DNA of 64,000 bases from positions 36,847 to 100,846 of the forward strand of contig JAHBWZ010000011.1 of assembly GCA_019636755.1 (NCBI GenBank), in the 5' to 3' direction. Position numbers and translations under genes: made by a program. The notes beneath the pieces were generated by a model that saw only the letters and a program-made list of their open reading frames with translations, had not been told where the DNA came from and did not search any database. Shown here piece after piece: positions 8,912 to 18,448 of the stretch (position 1 is the first letter of the stretch; every line of letters starts with the position of its first letter). The stretch comes from Phycisphaeraceae bacterium. GTDB taxonomy: Bacteria > Planctomycetota > Phycisphaerae > Phycisphaerales > SM1A02.

Positions 8912-10648
8912 ATGCCCGCCCCGTCCACGCGCGCCGATGAGTCACATGATCCGAGCCTGGTGGCGACGCCTGCGCGTCGCCATCGCGCTCTGCCGGCCCT
9001 GCTCGCGGCACCGCTCGCGTGTACCGCGGTCGCGCTGGCCGGTCCTCCGGAACTGCAGCCCCGGATGAGCGATCCGCTCGCCGGGCTGACGGCGCTGCAG
9101 CTCGACCGGTTCCTCGCGGGGCGCAATGACTACCTCCACACATTCAGCGTCGAAGAGGGGCTCGGTCCGATCTTCAACAAGGAATCCTGCGGGAATTGCC
9201 ACAACAACCCGATCGGCGGCACCGGCTCGCAGACCGTGACGCGCTTCGGCGCCACGGACAAGAAGGGCAAGGGCTTCGATCCGCTCGCGTGGGCGGGTGG
9301 GCCGCTGCTCCAGAGCCAGGCGATCGAGATCGGCTGCGAAGAAGTCGTGCCCGCATTCGCGACCGTGACGACCTTCCGCGTCACCAACGGCATGCTCGGA
9401 TACGGCCTCGTCGAGGCCATTCCGGATGCCGACCTGCTGGCGAACGAACTCTCTCCGCCGGCGCCGTTCATCAGCGGGCGCGCCCACATCGCGCCGGTGC
9501 TGGAGAACCCGGGCGAGACGCGCGTCGGCCGCTTCGGCTGGAAGGCGCAGCTCGCCACGGTGCTCAGTTTCTCCGGCGACGCGTCAGGCAACGAGGTCGG
9601 CATCACGAACCGCCTGCTTCCGCACGAGCAGGAAGCGAACGGGCCCGGCGGCAAGGGTGCGGTGATTCCCTGCGATACCGTCGCGGATCCGGAAGACGGG
9701 CCGGACGGTGAGGGTATGGACTTCATCGATCGGATCACGGACTTCCAGCGGTTCCTGGCGGCACCGCCGCAGACGCCGAAGTCCGGCATGACCGGCGAAG
9801 CGCACTTCCTGGCGGTCGGCTGCGGATACTGCCACACGCCGTCATTCGTGACGGCCGACGACCCGTCGCTCGAGGACGCCATCCGGAACCAGGCGATCCG
9901 GCCCTACTCGGATTTCCTGCTGCACGACATGGGGATCAACGCGGACTTCTTCCCGCAGGGAGACGCGGGCGAACGGGAAATGCGCACGCCACCGCTCTGG
10001 GGGCTGCGGGTTCGCGATCCGCTCTGGCACGACGGCCGGTTCGGCGGCGGCACGTTCGAGGAGCGGGTCGACCTCGCAATCCAGGCGCATGGAGGCTTCG
10101 GCAGCGAAGCGATCCAGGTGGTTGCCAATTTCAACGCGCTGATGCCCTCGGAGAAGACCGAGCTCTACCGGTTCCTCGACTCGCTCGGACGGCGCGAGTT
10201 CGACGCCGACGGTGACGGGGACGTCCTCATGGCGGACTTCCTCAGCTTCGTGGACTGCCTTGCGGGCGGAACCTCGGACCCGGATGACCCGTGTGCTGTG
10301 CACGATCTCGACGGGGACGGCGTGATCGATCTCTCCGACTTCGCCGGATTCGTCGTCGCATGGGACGGCGCGTTCACCGACTGCAACGAGAACGGCATTC
10401 TGGACCTCGCGGACATCGTCTACGGCACCAGTGTCGATGCCGACGGCGACTGGATCCCGGACGAGTGCCAGGCGGCGCCATGCCCGGGCGACCTCACCGG
10501 CTCCGGCGACGTCGGGCTCGGCGACCTGCTCCAGCTCCTGGCCAACTGGGGGCCCTGCCCCGGCTGTCCGGCGGATCTGGACGAAAGCGACGAGGTCGAC
10601 TTCAACGACCTTCTCCTGCTTCTGACATACTGGGGCCCGTGCCCCTGA
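8912..10648 (+). CDS. Secreted di-heme oxidoreductase (DHOR/DUF1111-like) with GC-type dockerin tail
   Basis: Predicted periplasmic or extracellular c-type di-heme enzyme. The ATG at 8912 has AAGGAA about 8 bases upstream and starts a leader (about residues 1-44, ending AVALAG). Two heme-binding CxxCH motifs are visible: CGNCH at about residues 93-97, inside the family-typical ESCGNCHNNPIGGTG, and CGYCH at about 304-308. The downstream MRTPPLWGLRVRDPLWHDGR block is characteristic of this family. The C-terminal 130 residues contain several Asp-rich calcium-loop repeats (DADGDGDVLMADF, DLDGDGVIDLSDF, DLTGSGDVGLGDLLQLL) and end in paired W-G-P-C units, the GC-type dockerin. Family members are annotated as thiol oxidoreductases or peroxidases; the real substrate is unknown. 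The frame is open from 8480, but the upstream part is not convincing. Confidence 0.87.
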   Translation: MPAPSTRADESHDPSLVATPARRHRALPALLAAPLACTAVALAGPPELQPRMSDPLAGLTALQLDRFLAGRNDYLHTFSVEEGLGPIFNKESCGNCHNNPIGGTGSQTVTRFGATDKKGKGFDPLAWAGGPLLQSQAIEIGCEEVVPAFATVTTFRVTNGMLGYGLVEAIPDADLLANELSPPAPFISGRAHIAPVLENPGETRVGRFGWKAQLATVLSFSGDASGNEVGITNRLLPHEQEANGPGGKGAVIPCDTVADPEDGPDGEGMDFIDRITDFQRFLAAPPQTPKSGMTGEAHFLAVGCGYCHTPSFVTADDPSLEDAIRNQAIRPYSDFLLHDMGINADFFPQGDAGEREMRTPPLWGLRVRDPLWHDGRFGGGTFEERVDLAIQAHGGFGSEAIQVVANFNALMPSEKTELYRFLDSLGRREFDADGDGDVLMADFLSFVDCLAGGTSDPDDPCAVHDLDGDGVIDLSDFAGFVVAWDGAFTDCNENGILDLADIVYGTSVDADGDWIPDECQAAPCPGDLTGSGDVGLGDLLQLLANWGPCPGCPADLDESDEVDFNDLLLLLTYWGPCP

Positions 10649-10763
10649 CCGAATCCTGACCATTCTCCGCCACGGGCCGCGCACCTCGGAGGAGTCCCGG
10701 CGCCCGGCCGACGGAAACAGCCCTATACGGCCGATCCGGCCTCACTCGAAGGAGCCTCGCATC

Positions 10764-13202
10764 ATGAAGAAGCTGTACGGAGCGATCCCGATTCTCGCCG
10801 CGGCGGGATTCATCGCGCCGGCGCACGGACAGGCCTGGGTGACGTTCGTCAACCAGACCTCGACCCGTATGCCGACGAGCCTGAACAACCCGTCGCTCAG
10901 CACGGCTGACGTGGAGGAGAAGGACTACGCCTGGGGCGACGTGGACGGTGACGGCGATCTCGATCTCGTCAACGTCCGCAAGCAGCCGTTCACCTCGACC
11001 GGCAAGAAGGTCAACGTCCTGTTCATGAACGAGGGCACCGCGGAAGGGCACTCGATCAACGGCGTGCTCGTCGATCGGACCTCGCTCTATGCCACGGAGT
11101 CGAGCATCGGCGGCGACCAGGGATTCAACACGCCGACCAACGACCGGGATGTCATCCTGGTCGACGTCGACATGGACGGCTGGCTGGACATCGTCACCGC
11201 GACGACGCTCACGGACAACCAGGCGAAGCACCTGTCGCATCCCCGGATCTACATGAACAAGGGGCTCGTGAGCGGCTCGTGGGCGGGGTTCCGCTACGAA
11301 GATGCGCGGATACCGCTGATGCATCCGACCGCCGGGCCGCGGTTCTGCTCCGTGTCGGGCGGCGACCTGACCGGGAACGGCTATCCCGATCTCTACTTCG
11401 GCGACTACGACTCCGGCGGCGCGCAGATCTTCGACTACAACAACAAGCTGCTGATCAATGACGGTGCCGGCTTCTTCACCGACCAGAGCGAGTCCCGCCT
11501 GACCAGCGAGATGCGGCTGGCGGCCTTCGGTGCGGCGAGCGTGATCGCGGATATGAACGGCAACGGCGTGCTGGACGTCGTCAAGCAGACGTCGCTCAAC
11601 GCACCGACGCACGTCGCCATCACCTACAACAACCCGAACAATCCCGGGTTCTTCAACGACTACCACACGATCTACAACAACGCACCGTATTTCGTGTACG
11701 TCGGCGACCTGAACAACAACGGCGCCATGGACATTCTGGTGATCGATGACGGCACCGATCGCGTGATGTTCCAGACCGGTGTCGTCAACGGCCGCGCGCA
11801 GTGGACAACCAAGACCCTGCCTGCGACGACGAACGGTTTCGGCGGAAACGCGCTCATCATCGACCTCAACAACGACGGCTTCCAGGACCTGATCATCACG
11901 GACGTCGACGTCGATATCCCCGGATGCAGCCGGAGGACGCAGATCTACCGCAATCTCGGGAACGGTGCGGCACCGGACTTCTCAGAGATCGGCGAGGTCA
12001 TCCCGTTCAACATGTCGAGCGGTGTCCATGACATCGCCGCATTCGACATCGACGGTGACGGCTGGATCGACATGGTGGTCGGGCGCTGCAGCACGACCGA
12101 GGTCTACGTCAACCAGCCGCCCGCGGGCGTCAATACGACGTATCCGCAGGGGATCCCTGGGTTCATCGAGCCGGGAACGCCGAAGGAGTTCCTGATCCAG
12201 TTCACGCCCATCGGCGCGGTGCAGCTGGTGCCGGGGACCGGCCGCCTGTACACCGCGATGCCTGGCGACCCGTTCTCCTTCACGATGATGGAGGACCTCG
12301 GCGGGAACCTCTACCGCGGAACGCTCCCCGCCGTCGACTGCCCGGAGCAGATCCGGTTCTACGTCACCGTCCAGGCAACCAACGGCGCGACCTTCCGCGA
12401 CCCGCGGACCGCGCCGGGGACGACCTACGTCGCGCGGGCGGCCGAGGGGACCGAGATCGCCATCCGGGTCGAGGTCGACGGCGACGTGTCCGACTGGACG
12501 GTCTACAGCTCGAACCTCACTGCAGGCGCCTGGGAGGCGGCGATCCCGAACGGGACGATCAACAACGGTGTCTTCGCCGCGCCGCCGTCCGACGCCAGCA
12601 GCGCGGGCAGTTCATATGCCTTCGTGACTGAGAACGGCCCGCCCGGTGGCGCGGCCGGTGCCAACGACGTTGACGGTGGCCCGACCTATCTCGAGTCGCC
12701 GACCTTCAGCCTCGAAGGCACGGACGGCATCGTCTCCTACAGCCGCTGGTTCTACTGCAGCACGGCAGGCCAGAGCACGGAGGACTTCCTCTGGGTCGAG
12801 ATCTCCAACAACAACGGTGCCTCGTGGACGGAGGTGACGGCGCATCGGACAGGCGGGACGAGTTCAGCCTGGGAGGACGTGTTCTTCACGGTCGGTGACT
12901 GGATTGCGCCCACCGCGGCGATGAAGGTCCGGTTCGTGACGTCGGACAACCCGAACAACTCCGTGACGGAGGCGGGGATCGACAATTTCCAGGTCGAGAT
13001 CTTCGTCTGTGGCGAGAAGGCGCCGTGCATCGGCGACCTCGACGACTCCGGCGCGGTGGAGTTCAACGACGTGCTTCAGCTCCTTGCCGCCTGGGGACCG
13101 TGCGGTGGCAAGGGAGGCTGCCCGGCCGACCTTGACGGTTCCGGCACCGTGGAGTTCGGCGACCTGCTCATCCTGCTTGCAGCATGGGGACCGTGCGACT
13201 GA
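10764..13202 (+). CDS. Secreted FG-GAP/VCBS protein with pre-dockerin module and GC-type dockerin
   Basis: An 812-residue secreted protein. A clear signal peptide (MKKLYGAIPILAAAGFIAPAHGQ) follows a strong GAAGGAG ribosome binding site. Residues about 40-460 contain FG-GAP-like repeats with DxDxDG loops (GDVDGDGDLDLVNV, VDVDMDGWLDIV, IADMNGNGVLDVV, FDIDGDGWIDMVVG). The next 280 or so residues form a non-repeat region that closely resembles the same part of the subtilase at 32674-35199 (shared patterns DVDGGPT, NNNGASWTEV, PTAAMKVRF, DNPNNSVTEAGID). The C-terminus has two dockerin units, GDLDDSGAVEFNDVLQLLAAWGPC and PADLDGSGTVEFGDL, ending in W-G-P-C-D. Likely surface or extracellular; no enzymatic motif seen. 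A strong terminator lies 30 bases downstream. Confidence 0.88.
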   Translation: MKKLYGAIPILAAAGFIAPAHGQAWVTFVNQTSTRMPTSLNNPSLSTADVEEKDYAWGDVDGDGDLDLVNVRKQPFTSTGKKVNVLFMNEGTAEGHSINGVLVDRTSLYATESSIGGDQGFNTPTNDRDVILVDVDMDGWLDIVTATTLTDNQAKHLSHPRIYMNKGLVSGSWAGFRYEDARIPLMHPTAGPRFCSVSGGDLTGNGYPDLYFGDYDSGGAQIFDYNNKLLINDGAGFFTDQSESRLTSEMRLAAFGAASVIADMNGNGVLDVVKQTSLNAPTHVAITYNNPNNPGFFNDYHTIYNNAPYFVYVGDLNNNGAMDILVIDDGTDRVMFQTGVVNGRAQWTTKTLPATTNGFGGNALIIDLNNDGFQDLIITDVDVDIPGCSRRTQIYRNLGNGAAPDFSEIGEVIPFNMSSGVHDIAAFDIDGDGWIDMVVGRCSTTEVYVNQPPAGVNTTYPQGIPGFIEPGTPKEFLIQFTPIGAVQLVPGTGRLYTAMPGDPFSFTMMEDLGGNLYRGTLPAVDCPEQIRFYVTVQATNGATFRDPRTAPGTTYVARAAEGTEIAIRVEVDGDVSDWTVYSSNLTAGAWEAAIPNGTINNGVFAAPPSDASSAGSSYAFVTENGPPGGAAGANDVDGGPTYLESPTFSLEGTDGIVSYSRWFYCSTAGQSTEDFLWVEISNNNGASWTEVTAHRTGGTSSAWEDVFFTVGDWIAPTAAMKVRFVTSDNPNNSVTEAGIDNFQVEIFVCGEKAPCIGDLDDSGAVEFNDVLQLLAAWGPCGGKGGCPADLDGSGTVEFGDLLILLAAWGPCD

Positions 13203-13231
13203 CGCGCGGGCTGACTCGATTCGGATTCCTG

Positions 13232-13267
13232 CACGGCGCCGCTCGCATGAGCGGCGCCGTGTCTTTT
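13232..13267 (+). terminator. Rho-independent terminator
   Basis: A perfect 13-bp stem (CACGGCGCCGCTC at 13232-13244 with its complement at 13249-13261), a GCAT loop and a TCTTTT tract directly after. It lies 30 bases downstream of the FG-GAP dockerin gene. Confidence 0.9.
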
Positions 13268-13364
13268 GCCCCGGGTTCGACGAGGGCGTCGAAGTCCACC
13301 GGCGTCCGGTATCATGCCGCCCGCGCTGTTCCTGTCTGCGGCGCCCGTGATCCGGAGTTCACCC

Positions 13365-14378
13365 GTGCCGGCCACTCCCTATGCCGCTGCCTGCCAGACG
13401 GCGTTCTCCTGTCCCACCGATCGATCGGAGATCGCAGCGAGAGTGGCGCACATGGTGGCGATGGCGGAGCATGCGATCGTCGGGTACGAGCCGTTCTTCG
13501 ATGTGCGGCTGATCGTCTTCCCGGAGTTCGCCCATGCGGCGCCGGTCTACGGCTCGATCGCGGCGCTGCGGGAGAAACTCGCGGTCGAACTGCCCGGCGA
13601 TCTCATCGACCCGTACGTGCGCGTCGCCCGGAAGTACGGGTGCTGGATCCAGACCGGCTCGTTCATCGAGCGTGATGCACGCTGGCCGGACGCGCTCTTC
13701 AACTCGACCATGCTCATCGGGCCCGACGGGCCGCTGGCCCGGTACCGGAAGGTCAACCCATGGATCCCATGGGAACTCCACGCCAGTCCGCTTGACATCC
13801 CCGGATATCCCGATGACCCGTTTCCCGTGGTGGCCACCGACATCGGCCGGATCGGGACCGCCATCTGCTACGACTGGCTCTTCCCGGAGACGATCCGCGC
13901 GCTGGCATTCCGCGGTGCGGAGGTCCTCGTCCGCGTCTCGGCATACATGGACCCGTGGGGTGCGACGGCGCCGATGGACTGGTGGACGCTCTTCAATCGG
14001 GCGCGCGCCGTCGAGAACACGGCGATCGTCGTTGCGGCGAACCAGGGCGCTCACCTCGACGGATACCCGCCGTTCTCCTGGCCGGGCGGCAGCATGATCG
14101 TGGACTGGGATGGCCGGGTGATGGCCCAGGCGGACCCCGGGCCGGGAGAGAAGATCGTGGTGGGACCGATCGACGTGGCGTCGCTGCGGCGGGAGCGGGA
14201 CCGGCGGATCGGTCACGACATGCGCGCGCACCTGCGGACCGGAATGCCGGGCGGCCGCGGCGTGCTGTCGCCCGCGGGGCTGCAGGAGATCACCGCAGCG
14301 ACGGTCCGCGCCAGGATCGCCGCGGCGCGCGCCGCGCTCCGCGATGGATGCAGCGGAGCCACGGAAGTGAACCAATGA
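13365..14378 (+). CDS. Carbon-nitrogen hydrolase (nitrilase superfamily, amidase-like)
   Basis: Cytosolic hydrolase of C-N bonds. The Glu-Lys-Cys triad is visible: Glu54 in VFPEFAHA, Lys129 in RYRKVNPWIPWE and Cys168 in TAICYDWLFPE. The W-P-W-E neighbourhood and the large loop before Cys resemble aliphatic amidase or formamidase relatives, but substrate cannot be assigned. I chose the GTG at 13365 because GGAG sits 8 bases upstream and the product begins MPATPYAAACQTAF at the expected first strand; an in-frame ATG at 13314 and a GTG at 13347 are alternatives. Its TGA overlaps the ATG of the downstream lipoprotein (ATGA, 14375-14378), so the two genes are probably coupled, which is odd for a housekeeping amidase. 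Length 337 residues. Confidence 0.87.
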   Translation: MPATPYAAACQTAFSCPTDRSEIAARVAHMVAMAEHAIVGYEPFFDVRLIVFPEFAHAAPVYGSIAALREKLAVELPGDLIDPYVRVARKYGCWIQTGSFIERDARWPDALFNSTMLIGPDGPLARYRKVNPWIPWELHASPLDIPGYPDDPFPVVATDIGRIGTAICYDWLFPETIRALAFRGAEVLVRVSAYMDPWGATAPMDWWTLFNRARAVENTAIVVAANQGAHLDGYPPFSWPGGSMIVDWDGRVMAQADPGPGEKIVVGPIDVASLRRERDRRIGHDMRAHLRTGMPGGRGVLSPAGLQEITAATVRARIAAARAALRDGCSGATEVNQ

Positions 14379-17300
14379 AGCAACCACGACGCCACCTTCC
14401 GGCCATCGCCGTCGCCGTCCTCGCCGCGCTCGGGGCCGTCGGCTGCCGACGGTCCGAGCCATCGCCCGCACCGCCGCCGAAGCCGCCGGCCGTGACCGCG
14501 GCAGAGATGCAGCAGAACGACATCGCGGTCGGACTCATGGGCCAGTACCGGTACGACGAGGCCCTGGCGATCTTCAGGGAACTCGCCGACGCGCATCCGG
14601 GGCATCCGGAACTGCACGTCAATCTGGCCATTGCCACGCTCAATCGGCAGGAGGAGCAGGACGAGCAGGCGGCCATCGGGATACTCCGGCGCGTGCTGTC
14701 CGGGGCGCCGGCGCATGCGCGGGCCAGGTACGTCCTGGCGCTCCTTCTGTTCCGCAACGGCGAGAACGAGGAAGCGGAGACGCTGCTCAGGGCGGTGGCC
14801 GCGCAGGATCCGACCGACGGCTACGTGCAGTACTTCCTGGGGCAGGTGATCGAGTCACGCGATCCGCCCGCCGCGGAAGCGGCGTACCGCGAAGCACTGC
14901 GACTCGAGCCGTATCTGCGCAGCGCGGCATTCCGCCTCTCGAGCATCCTCCGGCGGGCAGGAGACGATCGGGAGGCGGAGCAGTTCCTGGACCTGTTCAT
15001 CCGCCTGGAGTCCAATCCCCGCGCGCGCACGGCGAGGTACGTGTACTCCGAGATGGGCACCATGGCCGATGCGATGGCGCTCGGGCCGTCGCCGGCGGCG
15101 CGGCGACCCCGGCCTGCAGGCGGACTCTTCGAACCGCCGGTGCCGATCCCGGTCGACGCTGACGACGTGGTGTGGCGACCGGCGGCGGACGGCGCGCCAC
15201 CGTCCATCAGCGCGTGCGATCCGACGGGTGACGGGCGCCTGCTCATCTTCATCGCTGACGCGGTCAGGGATGCCGACGACGCCAACGCGGTGCTCGTGGC
15301 CGAGGCGCCGGATCGATTCAGGCTGGATCGCACCAGCATCCTGTCGAAGGTGACCCAGGTGCGCGCGGCGCTCTTCGGCGACTACGACAACGACGGGCTC
15401 ATCGACGTCTATCTGTGCCGGCGCGGCCCCAATCAGCTCTGGCGACGGGACGGCGATGGCGACTGGTGGAACGGGGCGTGGATCGATGTCACCGGGACTT
15501 CCATGACCGACGGGGGCGTGTTCGACACCATCGACGGCGTCTTCGCCGACCTGGATCACGACGGAGATCTCGATCTTCTCCTGGCGAATGCCGACGGGCC
15601 GACCGTCCTGCTCTCGAACAACCGGGACGGCACATTCCGCCGGCTCGGCGCGGAGCACGGCCTGGACTTCTCTGCCGCCGGTGCACATCGCGTCCTGGCG
15701 GCGGATCTCGACGGCGATCGCGACCTGGACTTCATCGTCCTCCGCGCGTCAGGACGGCATGAGGTCTGGCGGAACGACAGGCTCTGGACCTGGTCCCGCG
15801 ATGTCGCGTTCGCGGCCTTCGAGGCATCGCCCGCGCGTACGGTCGTTGCCGCGGATCCGGACGCGACGGGGCGCATGGAACTCGTTGCCGTGGAGGCATC
15901 CGGGCACGCCGTCCGCTGGTCGTGGGACGGCACCGGACTGGTCCGATCGCCCATCGGCGCCGTCGCCACGACGCCGGTCGACTTCGCGGTGCTGGATATC
16001 ACCGGTGACGGCGCGCCCGGTGTGCTCGTGCCGGATGGCGAACAGTGGCGGGTCGTGGATCCATCCGCCGGCGCGGGTGACGGGCAGGTGTCCGTGTCCG
16101 CACGCGGCGTGTGGGCGCCGGTGCTGCTGGATCCTGCCCGTGGACCTGCGATCGTCGGGATGGACCCGGGTGGCCCGCCGCGCCTCTGGCGGGCGGGGGA
16201 TGGACGACACCCGTTCACGGCCGTGCGGCTGCTCGGCCGTGACGATCCAGGGAACTCGCTCCGGACGAACGCCGCGGGCATCGGCGCGCAGGCGCAGGCG
16301 CGCGTCGGTGGTCGCTGGGTCGCGCTCCCCGGAATCAGCGCGACTTCGCTCCCGGGTCAGTCCTACGGCCCGGCGGCGGTCGGCCTGGCCGGGTTCGAGG
16401 CACTGGACCTCGTGCGGATCGACTGGCCTGACGGCGTGTTCCAGACGGAGGTCGCGGGCGTGGCGCCCGGCGTCTCCGATCCGCCGCGACTGTTCAGCGC
16501 CGGGCGCACGACGGTCATCGCCGAGACGCAGCGCCAGGTCTCCAGCTGCCCGGTGCTGTTCGCCTGGGACGGGTCCCGATTCGTATTCATCAGCGACGTC
16601 CTGGGCGTGGGTGGCATGGGGTACCTGCTCGAACCCGGCGTGTATGCGGAGCCGCGCCCATGGGAACGGTTCCAGTTCCCGCCGGGCCTTCCGGTCGCGC
16701 GGGATGGGCGCATCGCGATCAAGCTCGCGGAGCCGATGGAGGAGACGCTCTATCTCGATGCCCTGACGATGGTCGCCTACGACCTTCCTGAAGGATGGTC
16801 GCTGGTGCTCGACGAGCGCATGCAGACCGGGTTGCCGACCGTGACGGGCGAGACGCGTTTCTATCGAGAGGAACGGCGAATCACCCGGGCCGTCGACGCC
16901 GACGGCCGTACCGTGACGACACGCCTCCGGGAATCCGACGGCGTCGCGCCCGGACTTCCGGAGTCCGATCGGCGGTTCATCGGTCTGCTCAGTCGGCCGC
17001 AGGTCCTGACGATGGAGTTCGACGGGCCGCTGGATCGCTGGACCGACCCGTCGGCCGAGTCGATGCTCATCATCGACGGCTGGGTGGAGTATCCCTACTC
17101 GCAGACCATGTTCGCAGCATGGCAGGCCGGCGTTGTGTACGAAGCCCCGACGGTCGAAGCCCGTCGCGCCGACGGCGCGTGGATCCCGGTGCTCGAGAAG
17201 TTCGGGTATCCCGCCGGGTTTCCACGGCGCATGTCGGTGGCGCTGGAGGGCCTGCCCGAGGGCTGCACCGCGCTGCGCCTGACGACGACACAGGAGATCT

Positions 17301-17815
17301 ACTTCGATCGAGTCGTCGTGGCGGGCGCGGAGACGCCGCCTGATGACCTTGTGGTCCATCGCCTCACCGCGGCGGAAGCGCGCGTCGCCAGCATCGGCTT
17401 CCCCCACCGCAGCGATGGTCCGCAGCGACGGCCGCAGTACGACTACGAGCGTCGCGCGGGCGCGTGGGACACGCGGATCCAGCGGGGCTGGTACACCGAG
17501 CCCGGTCCCGCGCTCCCCCTGGTCGCCGCGGTCGACGGGGCGCTTGCCATTATCGGCCCCGGGGACGAGGTCCACGTGGAGTTCGAGGCACCCGCGTCGC
17601 CGACCCCCGGATTCGAGCGGACATTCGTCCTGGAGTGCCATGGCTGGTGCAAGGACATGGATCTCTTCACGCGACACGGAGAAACCGTCGAACCACTTCC
17701 TGTGCAGACCATGCCCGACCCATCTCGCCCGGTGCTCCCGGGGGGCGCCCGCTCCGCCGCGGCGCTCCATGAGCAGTTCAACCGCCGATTCCAGTCCGGT
17801 CGGGCGGGGCGGTGA
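14375..17815 (+). CDS. Large TPR-FG-GAP-UnbV lipoprotein
   Basis: An 1146-residue predicted lipoprotein. A Lys/Arg n-region and hydrophobic core end in AVGC, with the lipidated Cys near residue 24. Residues about 50-250 are TPR-like (GQYRYDEALAIFRELADAHP; NGENEEAETLLRAVAAQDP; AAEAAYREALRLEPYL). They are followed by FG-GAP repeats (FGDYDNDGLIDVYLC, ADLDHDGDLDLLLAN, ADLDGDRDLDFIVL) and an UnbV-like segment with RIDWPDGVFQTE near residue 690. The last 430 or so residues, beginning around the Cys in SSCPVLFAWDG, match nothing I recognise. That tail holds aromatic-rich strands and a CHGWCKDM motif near the end. The gene is coupled by ATGA overlap to the upstream nitrilase gene, and argR-like follows after 3 bases. 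It fuses the two modules that are separate genes at 5728-8447. Confidence 0.85.
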   Translation: MKQPRRHLPAIAVAVLAALGAVGCRRSEPSPAPPPKPPAVTAAEMQQNDIAVGLMGQYRYDEALAIFRELADAHPGHPELHVNLAIATLNRQEEQDEQAAIGILRRVLSGAPAHARARYVLALLLFRNGENEEAETLLRAVAAQDPTDGYVQYFLGQVIESRDPPAAEAAYREALRLEPYLRSAAFRLSSILRRAGDDREAEQFLDLFIRLESNPRARTARYVYSEMGTMADAMALGPSPAARRPRPAGGLFEPPVPIPVDADDVVWRPAADGAPPSISACDPTGDGRLLIFIADAVRDADDANAVLVAEAPDRFRLDRTSILSKVTQVRAALFGDYDNDGLIDVYLCRRGPNQLWRRDGDGDWWNGAWIDVTGTSMTDGGVFDTIDGVFADLDHDGDLDLLLANADGPTVLLSNNRDGTFRRLGAEHGLDFSAAGAHRVLAADLDGDRDLDFIVLRASGRHEVWRNDRLWTWSRDVAFAAFEASPARTVVAADPDATGRMELVAVEASGHAVRWSWDGTGLVRSPIGAVATTPVDFAVLDITGDGAPGVLVPDGEQWRVVDPSAGAGDGQVSVSARGVWAPVLLDPARGPAIVGMDPGGPPRLWRAGDGRHPFTAVRLLGRDDPGNSLRTNAAGIGAQAQARVGGRWVALPGISATSLPGQSYGPAAVGLAGFEALDLVRIDWPDGVFQTEVAGVAPGVSDPPRLFSAGRTTVIAETQRQVSSCPVLFAWDGSRFVFISDVLGVGGMGYLLEPGVYAEPRPWERFQFPPGLPVARDGRIAIKLAEPMEETLYLDALTMVAYDLPEGWSLVLDERMQTGLPTVTGETRFYREERRITRAVDADGRTVTTRLRESDGVAPGLPESDRRFIGLLSRPQVLTMEFDGPLDRWTDPSAESMLIIDGWVEYPYSQTMFAAWQAGVVYEAPTVEARRADGAWIPVLEKFGYPAGFPRRMSVALEGLPEGCTALRLTTTQEIYFDRVVVAGAETPPDDLVVHRLTAAEARVASIGFPHRSDGPQRRPQYDYERRAGAWDTRIQRGWYTEPGPALPLVAAVDGALAIIGPGDEVHVEFEAPASPTPGFERTFVLECHGWCKDMDLFTRHGETVEPLPVQTMPDPSRPVLPGGARSAAALHEQFNRRFQSGRAGR

Positions 17816-17818
17816 CGC

Positions 17819-18286
17819 ATGGCAAGGGCAGGCGATCGAGATCAGCGGCAGGACGCCATCCGGGAGCTGGTGGTCCGCAACGAGATCCACAGCCAGGATG
17901 AAATGGGTGCGTTGCTGGCGACGGAAGGCATCACCGTGACCCAGGCCACCCTCTCCCGCGACCTGCGCGAGATGGGGGTCCGCAAGCAGGGCGGGCTCTA
18001 TCGGCTTCCGGAACTCCCCAAGGAGGCGATCCGCCGCCGACGGAGGGTGTTCCGGGAGCTGGCCGGAATGGTCCAGACCGTCTCACGGGGCGGGACCATC
18101 GTGGTGCTCCGTGCCCGCGTCGGCCAGGCGCCGGCCCTGGCCCTGGCCGTCTATCAGGGAGAGTTCGTCGAGGTGATCGGTGCGGTGGCCGATGTAAACA
18201 CGGTCCTCGTGGCGTGCGGGACTGCGGCACAGGCTCGCACGTTTGCGCGAGGCGTCGACGAGGCGATCGTGTTGCGCGGCCTCTGA
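17819..18286 (+). CDS. argR: ArgR-family transcriptional regulator with altered ligand site
   Basis: A 155-residue protein with both ArgR domains. The N-terminal winged helix (residues about 8-66) contains the recognition helix TQATLSRDLREMGVRK, nearly identical to classical ArgR/AhrC. The C-terminal domain (about 82-155) has the ArgR fold pattern. However, the arginine-binding Asp pair of the G-D-D-T motif is replaced: the segment reads GAVADVNTVLVAC, with Val126 and Asn127 in those positions. The LLD-type helix residue is also changed (ALAVYQ). DNA binding is therefore well supported, but arginine sensing is doubtful. No arginine genes lie nearby. It starts 3 bases after the large lipoprotein gene, so it may be co-transcribed with nitrilase and lipoprotein genes. 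The gene symbol is given by family, not by proven role. Confidence 0.85.
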   Translation: MARAGDRDQRQDAIRELVVRNEIHSQDEMGALLATEGITVTQATLSRDLREMGVRKQGGLYRLPELPKEAIRRRRRVFRELAGMVQTVSRGGTIVVLRARVGQAPALALAVYQGEFVEVIGAVADVNTVLVACGTAAQARTFARGVDEAIVLRGL

Positions 18287-18409
18287 GCGGGCGATCGAGG
18301 GCGCAAGTCCGCGGCCGGGCGGCCACGGCGCGACCGCGAACGGGCGCCGGCGGCATGAATAACGGCTGAAAGTACGCAATCTTCGAAGTGCCTCACGGGG
18401 TTCGGCGTG

Positions 18410-18437
18410 TTGCGATCGCGAATAGTCGCTGTATAGT
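18410..18437 (+). promoter_or_regulatory. Candidate sigma-70 promoter of the cytochrome-TPR gene
   Basis: TTGCGA (18410-18415), a 16-base spacer, then TATAGT (18432-18437). The expected transcription start would be at about 18444, only about 5 bases before the ATG at 18449, so this promoter would give a nearly leaderless mRNA. Confidence 0.4.
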
Positions 18438-18448
18438 CCGAGAACGTC

